This document shows positions 1-7,081 of a DNA stretch of 19,911 nt, in pieces (position 1 is the stretch's first letter; each line of letters opens with the position of its first letter). The stretch comes from Candidatus Nealsonbacteria bacterium RBG_13_42_11 (lineage in GTDB: Bacteria; Patescibacteriota; Minisyncoccia; Minisyncoccales; RBG-13-42-11). A program made the position numbers and the translations under genes. The notes under the pieces are model-generated. The model was not told the DNA's origin. It ran no database searches and saw only the letters and a program-made list of their open reading frames with translations. The stretch spans positions 22,060 to 41,970 of the forward strand of contig MHLY01000004.1 of assembly GCA_001821455.1 (NCBI GenBank), given 5' to 3'.

Positions 1-616
1 AATTTAAGGGCTGGGTTTCTTTTTTGCGATTCAAGTATTCTTTTATTTTTTCTTTAATTTCGCTTTTCTTGCCCTTCTTTAACTGAAGAGATGTGGAAAG
101 AATAATTAAATTTTTATTATGCTTGAAAACGCTGTCCCGGTAAGAAAATTTACACTTTCTCAAATTATAAGTTTTAATTTTAAAATCTTTTATATCCAAA
201 ACTTCCACTTGCTTCACTATTTCTTTCATTGATTTTCCGAAAGCGCCGGCGTTTCCGGTAATAGCGCCGCCTAAAGTTCCCGGAATCCCGACTAGCCATT
301 CCAGTCCTGATAAGCCGTTTTTAACCGCCGCATTTACTAATTGTCCTAGCTTTACTCCGGCTTCGGCAATGATTTTTGTATCTTGTATCTTGTATTTCGT
401 ATTCTGTATTTTAATGGTTAGACCTTTAAATCCTTTATCTGAAACCAAAAGATTGCTGCCGCCGCCTAAAACAAAAAAAGGCAATTTCATATCTTTTACC
501 CTTTTTAGCGCCTTGAGTATTCCGTCTTTTGTTTTGGCTGCAAAAAAATACCGGCTTCGGCCGCCGACCCTGAAAGTCGTGTAATTTTTTAACGAAACGT
601 TCTTCTGAAAATCCAT
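1..616 (-). CDS. murB: UDP-N-acetylenolpyruvoylglucosamine reductase (MurB), C-terminal part outside window
   Basis: MurB is the cytoplasmic FAD enzyme that reduces UDP-GlcNAc-enolpyruvate to UDP-MurNAc in peptidoglycan synthesis. 205 codons are visible, starting at ATG 616-614, and the frame is still open at the window edge. Family signatures seen: NYTTFRVGG (residues 11-19), the FAD-binding LGGGSNLLVSD (50-60), GIPGTLGGAITGNAGAFG (110-127) and CKFSYRDSVFK (155-165) with the conserved SYR. Residues 70-81 (IQNTKYKIQDTK) come from a heptanucleotide repeat and sit between the FAD-binding strand and the next conserved block, a variable part of the family. There is no good Shine-Dalgarno just before the ATG; a stable hairpin ends seven bases upstream instead. 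The gene lies beyond the terminator of the glycan cluster and probably has its own promoter at 776-804. The function call is firm. Confidence 0.95.
   Translation of the reverse strand, partial: MDFQKNVSLKNYTTFRVGGRSRYFFAAKTKDGILKALKRVKDMKLPFFVLGGGSNLLVSDKGFKGLTIKIQNTKYKIQDTKIIAEAGVKLGQLVNAAVKNGLSGLEWLVGIPGTLGGAITGNAGAFGKSMKEIVKQVEVLDIKDFKIKTYNLRKCKFSYRDSVFKHNKNLIILSTSLQLKKGKKSEIKEKIKEYLNRKKETQPLN
375..409 (-). repeat. Five tandem heptanucleotide units (ATACARA-like) inside murB
   Basis: Read on the minus strand, the units are ATACAGA, ATACGAA, ATACAAG, ATACAAG and ATACAAA, 35 bases without interruption. They are translated as IQNTKYKIQDTK. Because seven is not a multiple of three, gain or loss of one unit would shift the murB frame. 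Similar KYKIQ-rich inserts are, from memory, frequent in Parcubacteria proteins. Confidence 0.85.
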
Positions 617-623
617 ATTAAAT

Positions 624-678
624 GAGCCGGGAGAGTTAACTCCAAACTAAGTCTTTAGTGAGTGCTGCCTCCCGACTC
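624..678 (-). promoter_or_regulatory. Multi-stem hairpin in murB leader, ending seven bases before the start codon
   Basis: In minus-strand RNA an outer 10-bp stem pairs 678-669 (GAGUCGGGAG) with 633-624 (CUCCCGGCUC), with one U-G wobble. Inside it, ACUC (663-660) pairs with GAGU (642-639). ACUAA (659-655) pairs with UUAGU (650-646) around an AGAC loop. The structure ends seven bases before the murB ATG, close enough to affect ribosome access. The pairing is read directly from the sequence; a regulatory role is inferred. I do not recognise a known riboswitch class. Confidence 0.5.
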
Positions 679-704
679 AATCTTAATATATCAAAAAAAA
701 TGAC

Positions 705-735
705 AAAAAAACAGACCCCGCTCGAGTGGGGTCTG
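705..735 (-). terminator. Rho-independent terminator
   Basis: On the minus strand CAGACCCC (735-728) pairs with GGGGTCTG (719-712) around ACTCGAGC. The loop can close further by ACUC/GAGC pairing with a wobble. Seven T residues (711-705) follow at once. It lies 72 bases after the stop codon of the ligase gene and so ends the glycan operon. It is also downstream of the promoter at 776-804, so it would end any short transcript from there. Confidence 0.85.
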
Positions 736-769
736 CCGACTTAGCGAAGTCCCTTGCGGGACACTCACT
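705..769 (-). ncRNA. Predicted short RNA or attenuated leader of about 65 nt
   Basis: A transcript from the promoter at 776-804 would begin near A769 and stop in the T run at 711-705. It would contain GUCCC-GCAA-GGGAC (762-749, a GNRA tetraloop hairpin), the alternative GACUU-CGCU-AAGUC (751-738, sharing bases with the first) and the terminator hairpin. It could be a free small RNA or the terminated leader of murB. It rests only on promoter, hairpin and terminator signals. Confidence 0.35.
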
Positions 770-775
770 AAATTG

Positions 776-804
776 ATATTAGCAAATAAACGTAAATTTG
801 TCAA
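776..804 (-). promoter_or_regulatory. Strong sigma70-type promoter with extended -10
   Basis: On the minus strand TTGACA (804-799) is a perfect -35 box. A 17-base spacer (798-782) ends in TGC, followed by TAATAT (781-776) as the -10, giving an extended -10 TGn. Predicted start of transcription is near A769. It begins three bases after the ligase stop codon and points toward murB, with the terminator at 705-735 in between. Confidence 0.7.
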
Positions 805-806
805 TA

Positions 807-2987
807 CTAATAGCCCAATTCTTTTAAAAACTCTTCAATTTGGGAAGCGGATTCCGGATCTAATTCCCTGACTTTTTCTGCGGCCTGTTTGGCTTTTTCT
901 CTTTCGCCCTTGGCAGCATACGCGTCGGCAAGATTGGCCCAGAATTGAACTTCATTAGGATAAATTTCCGTACCCTTCTCGTAAAGAGATATTAAGGCAT
1001 CAACATCGTTTAATCCTTTATAAATATCGGCTACCGGTTTAAAATTATTAACATCAGTCATCCAATTAAATTCCAATCTTTCAATTTCTTTTAATTCCGC
1101 CAATGCTAATTCGTATTTTCCGGCTATTTTATAAGCCAGAAGCAGGTACCAGCGGGATTGGGCAAAGCGCGGATCCAAATCTACCGCTTTTCTAAATAAT
1201 TCTATGGCTTCCTCCCTGTTTCCCTCAAAAAGTTTAGTTTGCCCCAACATCCAATAAACCTGCTGGTTTTTAGGGCTAAGATTTTTCGCTTCTCCAAGGA
1301 TTTCATTGGCTAGATCAAGCGTTTTCGGGTCTTGGGTAAATTGATAGAGATTATTATAAAACTTGCCCAAAAATAAACGCGAACGGAAATCTAAGGAACT
1401 TTCAGCCACGCTCTTTTTCATTTGTTCTTCCGCCAATTTTAATCCTTCTACTAAAAGTTCTTCATTTTGATTACCTGCAAAGGCTAAATCGGTAAATTTT
1501 GTCACAATTTGTTCGGGAACTTCAAATTTTGCTATTGGAGAAGTTGTTATAGCTTTTTGGAAATAGTTCAGAGATTGCTCTAAGGGGAAGGAAATGCCGT
1601 AAATGGTAAATTTTGAGGCGCGAGCCGGCTGAATATTAGTAAAAATCAAAGTAAAAATAGTAATAATTATCAATAAGGCGCCGATTAACGATGGCAAAGG
1701 AATTCTTCTTGTCGCCACTTCTTCTTTTTTTTGGGGAGCAATTAAAAAATTAATAAATGCCAAACTCAGGAAAAACATGACATAACTGGAAATCATGTCA
1801 AAAACCCAGATATTCTGAAGAAAATAAACCACCATCAAGGCCGTCATTCCTAAAGGAATAAAAACGTTCTTTTTATCGGTAATCTTCGGCAGAAGCTTAA
1901 ACAAGCCGAAAATGGCCACGCCCAAAATAGACAAATAACTTATTAAGCCGACAATTCCCGAAGCGACTCCCGTGTCCAAAACAACATTGTGAACTCTGTC
2001 ATACCAAAGGTCGCCGGTAACGGGCAGTTCGGGATCAAAATATTTGGCAAAAGGGATATTGAAATTTTCCAGTCCCCAGCCCAGCCAGAATTTCTCTTGC
2101 CAGCCCTGCCAAGCAATGTTCCAAACCACCAATCTGGACTGCACGCTGTTCGATTGCCACACTTCAGCTATTTTTTCTTTTGTAAAATCAAGCTGGAAAA
2201 GCCCTAAGCCTCCCAAAATCAGCAAAACTATCAAAGCAAAAGCAATGTTTCTAAGCATCTTTTTCCCGGATGATAATAAATAAAATATTAAAGAGCCGAA
2301 TATTAAAACAAAAGCGCCGATTACAAAAGCCGTCACCGCTCCCTTGGTGAATCCTCCGGGATTGAAGAATAAGGAGATAAGAAAAAGAATCATGGCTAAT
2401 CCGTAAAAAATCCGCCAAATTCCGGACTTTCCAACCAGTAAAACTATCGCGAAAAAGAGATTAAAAAGGCTGTAAGCCGAAAAAAATGAGGAGTTGCCAA
2501 GCGTTCCGCCGCCGCGCGTCGTCGGATCTCCCGAAGTTAAAACAAGAAAAGAAATAAAAACACATACTAAAATTGAAGCGGTTAAAATTCTTTCCCAATA
2601 TTTTCTTTCACGGAAGACGCTGGTTAAAATAATGTAAAAAATAAAAAGATGAAAAAAAGTAATCAGCCCGGTCATTCTTTCAAAAACGCTCCAAAAGCTC
2701 TTTTCAAAATTAATTCCGGTGATTGAGGTAAGAATAAGTATTCCCAAGAATATAGCTATGGCAATAGTAAGAGGCGTAAATCGGGGCCGGTATTTAGGGT
2801 TGGAAATTACCAGTAAAACATAAGCGATAAAAATAATATCAACGATAATTCTGAAAAAAATAGTTTTCGGAACGACAAAAGGAAAAAAATAAGACCTGAT
2901 AAAAATCAAAGGGGTAAGCATTGCCAAGTAAGTCCCCCATTCAACAATGGTAAAATATATTTTTTCTAAATTAATTCTTCCTGACAT
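807..2987 (-). CDS. O-antigen ligase/polymerase-like membrane protein with C-terminal TPR repeats
   Basis: A 726-residue polytopic membrane protein of the Wzy_C/O-antigen ligase type (WaaL/Wzy superfamily). Hydrophobic segments run from about residue 15 to 265. The signature extracytoplasmic loop follows, with SRLVVW (284-289, conserved Arg285), FWLGWGLENF (300-309) and RVHNVVLDTG (331-340, conserved His333). More membrane segments run to about 450. The soluble tail (about 500-726) carries TPR-like helices, clearest at about 570-605, 606-640 and 680-713. Family members move lipid-linked glycan to an acceptor or polymerise repeat units outside the membrane; which one cannot be told here. It is the last gene of the operon, and its start overlaps the upstream dehydratase gene by 17 bases. 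Confidence 0.85.
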   Translation of the reverse strand: MSGRINLEKIYFTIVEWGTYLAMLTPLIFIRSYFFPFVVPKTIFFRIIVDIIFIAYVLLVISNPKYRPRFTPLTIAIAIFLGILILTSITGINFEKSFWSVFERMTGLITFFHLFIFYIILTSVFRERKYWERILTASILVCVFISFLVLTSGDPTTRGGGTLGNSSFFSAYSLFNLFFAIVLLVGKSGIWRIFYGLAMILFLISLFFNPGGFTKGAVTAFVIGAFVLIFGSLIFYLLSSGKKMLRNIAFALIVLLILGGLGLFQLDFTKEKIAEVWQSNSVQSRLVVWNIAWQGWQEKFWLGWGLENFNIPFAKYFDPELPVTGDLWYDRVHNVVLDTGVASGIVGLISYLSILGVAIFGLFKLLPKITDKKNVFIPLGMTALMVVYFLQNIWVFDMISSYVMFFLSLAFINFLIAPQKKEEVATRRIPLPSLIGALLIIITIFTLIFTNIQPARASKFTIYGISFPLEQSLNYFQKAITTSPIAKFEVPEQIVTKFTDLAFAGNQNEELLVEGLKLAEEQMKKSVAESSLDFRSRLFLGKFYNNLYQFTQDPKTLDLANEILGEAKNLSPKNQQVYWMLGQTKLFEGNREEAIELFRKAVDLDPRFAQSRWYLLLAYKIAGKYELALAELKEIERLEFNWMTDVNNFKPVADIYKGLNDVDALISLYEKGTEIYPNEVQFWANLADAYAAKGEREKAKQAAEKVRELDPESASQIEEFLKELGY

Positions 2988-4848
2988 ACAAAGGAATAAG
3001 CTCTTTTAATGTTTTAATTATGGTTTCTTTATCTCCATTATAACCGGCTTTTTCCAATTTTTTCAAGCCCGAATTAAGTTTCTCCTGATTGATATGGGAA
3101 AGTTTCGCCATAAAAATTTTTTGATTTTGAGTGGCGACGGTTCCTTCTTCGGCTGTCAAAATCTCTTCAACCAGTTTTTCTCCCGGCCGCGGTTTCGTAT
3201 AAACAATCGGGACGTCTTTATCCGGCTCCAACCCGGAAAGCCGAATCATTTCTTTGGCTAAATCCAAGATTTTAACCGGTTTTCCCATGTCTAAAACAAA
3301 TACTTCTCCTCCTTTGCCCATGGCTCCGGCCTGCATCACTAAAAGACAGGCCTCGCTGGTGACCATAAAAAATCTTTTCATTTCCGGATGGGTAATTTCT
3401 ACCGGTCCCCTTTTTTTAATTTGTTCGCGAAAAATCGGAATCACGCTTCCCCGGCTGTCCAAAACATTGCCGAACCTGACCGAAATGAACTTAGTGTCGT
3501 TTTTCTGGTTTAGAACCTGGCAAATCATTTCTCCGACTCTTTTTGTCGCTCCCATGACTGAACTCGGGTTTACGGCCTTATCCGTAGAAATGAAAATAAA
3601 TTTTTCTACGCCGTATTTTAAAGAGAATTCAGCCAGTGTCTTTACTCCGAAAACGTTATTTTTTATCGCTTCGTCAGGGTGTTCTTCCATTAAAGGAACG
3701 TGCTTGTAAGCGGCCGCGTGAAAAATAATCTGAGGAGAAAATTTTTCAAAAATTTGTTTTATTTTTGGTTTATCCTGAATATCGGCTATTAAAGACACTA
3801 TTTTTAGCTTGGGAAATTTGTTTTTCAATTCTTCTGAAATATTAAAGATGCCGGTTTCGTCCTGGTCTAAAACCAATAAAGAAGCCGGGTTGAACTTGGC
3901 TATTTGTCGGCAGAGTTCCGAGCCGATAGAACCGGCTCCGCCGGTAATCAGGACTTTCTTGTTCTTAATGAAATTTTCAATTGCTTTTTGGTCCAGAGAA
4001 ACCGGCTCTCGCCCCAGCAAATCTTCCATTTCTACGTCGCGCAGCACGCCTACTCCAATTTTTGTTTCACCGCTGATTAATTCTCCGATGGGAGGAATTA
4101 TTTTTATTTTTCTGAGCCCGGCTTTTCTTCCCTGTTCTACCGCTTCTCTGATGGTTTTGGAACCCGCCGAGGCCATGGCAATAATCAAACCTTCAATTCT
4201 TTCCTCCTTGGTTATTCTGGGAATATCTTTAATCCTTCCCAAAACCTTCAAGTTATGGATTAAAATTCCCTGTTTTGCCGGACTGTCATCAACAAAACCA
4301 ATTGGTAAATATTGGCTGGGCCTGGAACTCAAAATGTTTCTTAAAATTTGTTCTCCGGCATCGCCGGCCCCGACAATTAAAGTTTTTTCGGCCCCGCTTC
4401 TTTCTTTAGGAAAAATCTGTGAATGAATTCTTTTGGCAAAACGAAGACCCCCGCAAAGCAGAAATACAAAAAAGTAAGTTATAAAAAGAGTGGAACGGGG
4501 AAAGCCGCTGAAAATCGGGTGGTCTTTTAAAATAAAAAATGAGGCGGCTAAAAACAAAAAGCTTAAAAAAGTTCCTCTTGTCAGAGAAATTAATTCTTCG
4601 GTGCTGACATAGCTCCAACTAAAATAATAAAGTTTTGAAAAATAAAAAACGGGGAGGGTAATTATTAAAGAAAGCAGAATTATCCCTTCAATATTCAATA
4701 AATACCTAAAAGGTATTTGGCCTTCAAACCTGACGATAAAAGCCAAAAAGACCGAAAAAGAAATTAAAACCGCGTCGGCAATTAAAAAAATTATCAGTTT
4801 GGTAAGCGATCTTTTTTCAAGTAAAAATTTTTGGAAAATATTTTTCAT
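2971..4848 (-). CDS. PglF/CapD/WbpM-like membrane nucleotide-sugar 4,6-dehydratase
   Basis: A 625-residue membrane-bound SDR enzyme of the long FlaA1/CapD type; PglF and WbpM relatives convert UDP-GlcNAc to the 4-keto-6-deoxy sugar. Four hydrophobic segments lie at about 16-40, 52-75, 90-107 and 118-135. A first Rossmann domain starts with VGAGDAGEQ (159-167) and the catalytic second one with TGGAGSIGSE (302-311). The active-site stretch is STDKAVNPSSVMGATKR (421-437): the TDK is present, and Met432 stands where short SDRs have Tyr, four residues before Lys436. This is the known long-form pattern, so an active enzyme is expected. Its ATG overlaps the stop of the aminotransferase gene (ATGA), suggesting coupled synthesis and possibly successive steps. 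The exact sugar cannot be read from sequence. Confidence 0.88.
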   Translation of the reverse strand: MKNIFQKFLLEKRSLTKLIIFLIADAVLISFSVFLAFIVRFEGQIPFRYLLNIEGIILLSLIITLPVFYFSKLYYFSWSYVSTEELISLTRGTFLSFLFLAASFFILKDHPIFSGFPRSTLFITYFFVFLLCGGLRFAKRIHSQIFPKERSGAEKTLIVGAGDAGEQILRNILSSRPSQYLPIGFVDDSPAKQGILIHNLKVLGRIKDIPRITKEERIEGLIIAMASAGSKTIREAVEQGRKAGLRKIKIIPPIGELISGETKIGVGVLRDVEMEDLLGREPVSLDQKAIENFIKNKKVLITGGAGSIGSELCRQIAKFNPASLLVLDQDETGIFNISEELKNKFPKLKIVSLIADIQDKPKIKQIFEKFSPQIIFHAAAYKHVPLMEEHPDEAIKNNVFGVKTLAEFSLKYGVEKFIFISTDKAVNPSSVMGATKRVGEMICQVLNQKNDTKFISVRFGNVLDSRGSVIPIFREQIKKRGPVEITHPEMKRFFMVTSEACLLVMQAGAMGKGGEVFVLDMGKPVKILDLAKEMIRLSGLEPDKDVPIVYTKPRPGEKLVEEILTAEEGTVATQNQKIFMAKLSHINQEKLNSGLKKLEKAGYNGDKETIIKTLKELIPLYVRKN

Positions 4849-5948
4849 TTATAAAACTCTTTAACGCATTTTATGACGTAATCTGTTTCTTCCGAGGTTA
4901 ACTCGGGATACAAAGGCAAAGAAATCACTTTTTCAGCCAGCATTTCTGAAATGGGCAGGTTAAAATGGGAAAGTCCCAGGCCCGGCTGCTGGTGGTTCGC
5001 AATCGGGTCTTTAATCAGGGTTTCCACGCCTTTTTCTTTTAAGAAATTGAATAAGTCGTTTCTTTTTTCGGCAATTAAGACGTAGTTTTGGAAATTATCA
5101 AAATGTTTTTCGTCGGCATCCGGAGCCGGCGGCAGTTTTATTCCTTTAGCATCCGATAGGCCTTTGTTGTAATTTTCGGCTATCTCCCTTCTTTTTTGGA
5201 TATATTTGGGCAGATATTTAAATTTAAGATTTAAAATCGCCGCCTGAAGATTATCCAATCGTGAATTGAAACCGAAACAAACGATTTCCGTTTTTGTTTT
5301 TTGGCCGTGGTCTCTCAGTAATTTTATTTTCTCCGCCAGTTTTTCGTCGTTGGTTGTTAAAATGCCACCGTCTCCAAAACATCCCAAAACCTTAAAAGGG
5401 TACAAACTGAAAGAGCCTACCAAACCGAAACTTCCCGCCATTTTACCATCATATTTTGCTCCTAAGGCCTGGGCAGCATCTTCAATCACCACTAAATTAT
5501 GTTTTTTGGCAATTTCCATTATCCTATCCATGTCGCAAACCCGGCCGTTCAGATGCACGGGCATGATGGCTTTTGTTTTTTCAGTAATCGCCTGCTCCAG
5601 CTTATCAACATCCATAGTGAAATCTTCTTTCACGTCTATTAATACGGGCTTAGCTCCCGCCTGAACAATAACCGCAATTGAAGCAACGAAAGTATGAGAA
5701 ACAGTAATCACTTCATCGTCAGGACCAATACCTAAAGCCTTCAGGGTTAAAAACATCGTGTCAGTACCGGAATTTAAGCCTACGGCATATTTAGTACCGA
5801 CAAAATTAGCAATGCTTTTTTCAAAATCTTCCACATCTTTTCTCAAAATCAAATCGCCCCGCGATAAAACATCATCTATTGTTTTTAGAATTTCGCTTTT
5901 CAAATTTTGATAATGTTTTGGGATATTAACAAAGGGAACTTTATACAT
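4845..5948 (-). CDS. DegT/DnrJ/EryC1/StrS sugar aminotransferase
   Basis: A 367-residue PLP-dependent aminotransferase that puts an amino group on a keto nucleotide sugar. An in-frame ATG exists at 6026, but the family N-terminus begins at MYKVPFVNIPKHYQ, so I chose ATG 5948-5946, one base after the stop of the transketolase gene. Residues seen: GLNSGTDTM (57-65), IEDAAQALGA (155-164) with the PLP-binding Asp157, and LYPFKVLGCFGDGG (182-195) with Lys186 as the Schiff-base lysine. The GTD and VSHTFVAS signatures resemble the WbpE/QdtB group, which often aminates C3 keto sugars. The direct fusion to the dehydratase gene would fit C4 amination instead, so regiochemistry is open. Confidence 0.9.
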   Translation of the reverse strand: MYKVPFVNIPKHYQNLKSEILKTIDDVLSRGDLILRKDVEDFEKSIANFVGTKYAVGLNSGTDTMFLTLKALGIGPDDEVITVSHTFVASIAVIVQAGAKPVLIDVKEDFTMDVDKLEQAITEKTKAIMPVHLNGRVCDMDRIMEIAKKHNLVVIEDAAQALGAKYDGKMAGSFGLVGSFSLYPFKVLGCFGDGGILTTNDEKLAEKIKLLRDHGQKTKTEIVCFGFNSRLDNLQAAILNLKFKYLPKYIQKRREIAENYNKGLSDAKGIKLPPAPDADEKHFDNFQNYVLIAEKRNDLFNFLKEKGVETLIKDPIANHQQPGLGLSHFNLPISEMLAEKVISLPLYPELTSEETDYVIKCVKEFYK

Positions 5949-5949
5949 A

Positions 5950-6456
5950 TTAGATTCGTATATAACAAGGTGAATTTGATTTATACGTTTCCAAAATAAG
6001 GTTTTTAACCTCGGCTGGATTTTCAATAATAAAAGATTTAAAGTTCGGCAAATGTTCCATAATCTTTATTTCTTCATCTTCAGTAATAAGATTATGCGAA
6101 AAACCCAAAAATTTGTATTTCTCACTACCCTTAACTCCGATGATTTTCACGTTGGCATTATGCAAACAAACGGCATTCCGAACCGCTTCATATGGCCGGA
6201 AGGTAACAAAATTTATCATACTATATACGTAGGGCTTAAAGCCAGATAGAGCCAATCCTGCCGCAATTATCATTGTGCTTTGTTCAGTAACGCCGAAATT
6301 GAAAAATCTGTCAGGAAATCTTTTACTGAACTCTTCAATATAATTAAAACCGACGTCGGGAACGATTAAACATATAGCTGGATCAGTTTCCGCCAATCGT
6401 ATTAATGTGTTTATAAAAATTCTTCTTGAATCTTGTAATTTTATTATCTCCGCCAT
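5950..6456 (-). CDS. Transketolase-type ThDP enzyme, pyrimidine-binding half, lacking the usual C-terminal domain
   Basis: 168 residues matching the pyrimidine-binding (Transket_pyr) domain: FNFGVTEQSTMIIAAGLALS (52-71) holds the conserved Glu58 that activates thiamine diphosphate, and FVTFRPYEAVRN (83-94) is also typical. Split C-halves usually have about 300 residues with a second transketolase C domain. This one stops at CYIRI, the domain boundary, and the aminotransferase ATG follows after one base, so the domain is absent rather than frameshifted away. It probably works with the N-half at 7154-7936. The start at 6456 gives the expected family N-terminus and has a good Shine-Dalgarno (AGAGG). 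The first 74 bases also encode the tail of HNH endonuclease 1 in another frame. The substrate is unknown. Confidence 0.82.
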   Translation of the reverse strand: MAEIIKLQDSRRIFINTLIRLAETDPAICLIVPDVGFNYIEEFSKRFPDRFFNFGVTEQSTMIIAAGLALSGFKPYVYSMINFVTFRPYEAVRNAVCLHNANVKIIGVKGSEKYKFLGFSHNLITEDEEIKIMEHLPNFKSFIIENPAEVKNLILETYKSNSPCYIRI

Positions 6457-7072
6457 AATTTTTTCCTCTGTGAATTTTTTGATGACATTTATTACATAAA
6501 GTTATTCCATTGCTTACTTTAAATTTAAGCATAGGATGTCTATACCATAGTTTTATATGATGTGGGCGCAAATTACCACCCTTATTATCTCCGCAAATTT
6601 GACAAGTATAATTATCTCTTTTATATATTTTCTCTCGCCATTTTTGAAATTTAATCGAGGTTCTTAATTTATGATTTTCGTCTGATACACCACCCCTCCA
6701 ATTTGGGTTTTTATCTCTTTTATAATGAGGAGCTTTATGCCTTCCCTCTTTAACGGCTTTTTTTAATGCCTCTGATATTTTTCTTTTATGCTCTTCGCTT
6801 AATTTTATTCCCTTTTTAGCTTCGCTCAATTTGGGATACTTCTTACCCGTTTTTGATTTACTAATTTTTGTTCTCCATTCTTTAGTCAAAACCCTACCAA
6901 GCATTGCTTCTCTTATTTTCTCTGCGCGTTGTTTGTCTTTAGACAAAATCCCTGATTTTATAAAACATCTAAAAGAACAAAATCTTGTTTTTGGTTTAAA
7001 TTTGGGATACTTAAATTCTCTATCGCAAAACTCGCATTTTTTAATATTGTATTTAAATTTTCCAACCCACAT
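6383..7072 (-). CDS. Homing-type HNH endonuclease with zinc finger and NUMOD3 repeats (HNH1)
   Basis: 229 residues. An N-terminal zinc finger has Cys13, Cys16, Cys32 and Cys36. A basic stretch at about 55-115 follows, with NUMOD3-type DNA-binding repeats such as KLSEAKKGIKLSEEHKRKIS (81-100). A complete HNH domain comes next: Cys157 and Cys160, His171-His172, Asn188, and CNKCHQKIH (193-201). This architecture is that of freestanding or intron-borne homing endonucleases. It sits between the two halves of a transketolase and its last 25 codons overlap the downstream half. The functional domain ends at about residue 205, so the tail (GGDNKITRF onward) is only an out-of-frame reading of the host gene. 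It has its own promoter at 7082-7110. All catalytic residues are present, so it may be active. Confidence 0.85.
   Translation of the reverse strand: MWVGKFKYNIKKCEFCDREFKYPKFKPKTRFCSFRCFIKSGILSKDKQRAEKIREAMLGRVLTKEWRTKISKSKTGKKYPKLSEAKKGIKLSEEHKRKISEALKKAVKEGRHKAPHYKRDKNPNWRGGVSDENHKLRTSIKFQKWREKIYKRDNYTCQICGDNKGGNLRPHHIKLWYRHPMLKFKVSNGITLCNKCHQKIHRGKNYGGDNKITRFKKNFYKHINTIGGN
6465..6469 (-). promoter_or_regulatory. Ribosome binding site for the transketolase pyrimidine-domain gene, inside the HNH1 reading frame
   Basis: AGAGG on the minus strand lies eight bases before ATG 6456-6454. It is read in the endonuclease frame as part of His-Arg-Gly-Lys (residues 201-204). Most genes in this cluster show no such site, so it stands out and supports the chosen start. 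Confidence 0.65.
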
Positions 7073-7081
7073 CTTATCATA

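Larger units (their letters stand above)
654..772. repeat. Inverted repeat arms flanking the terminator
   Basis: TTTAGTGAGTG at 654-664 is the exact inverse complement of CACTCACTAAA at 762-772. A second pair, CTAAGTC (647-653) and GACTTAG (738-744), lies beside the first in crossed order. Both left arms lie on the murB side of the terminator and both right arms on the promoter side, so pairing would reach across the terminator hairpin. The crossed order allows a pseudoknot or mutually exclusive pairings. Confidence 0.55.

Noticed and set aside
680..706. Second promoter TTGTCA-15-TAAGAT between the terminator and murB
   Set aside because: The spacer is two bases short, the -10 is weak, and transcription would start inside the outer stem of the murB hairpin.
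3809..4426. Plus-strand open frame of 205 codons, and a similar one at 3254-3709
   Set aside because: Both lie opposite the strongly supported dehydratase gene, show no family motif and are typical antisense shadows.
5949..6026. Upstream start at 6026 for the DegT aminotransferase (26 extra residues)
   Set aside because: The added residues overlap the end of the transketolase gene and do not resemble the family N-terminus. MYKVPFVNIP at 5948 does, and it follows the previous stop by one base.
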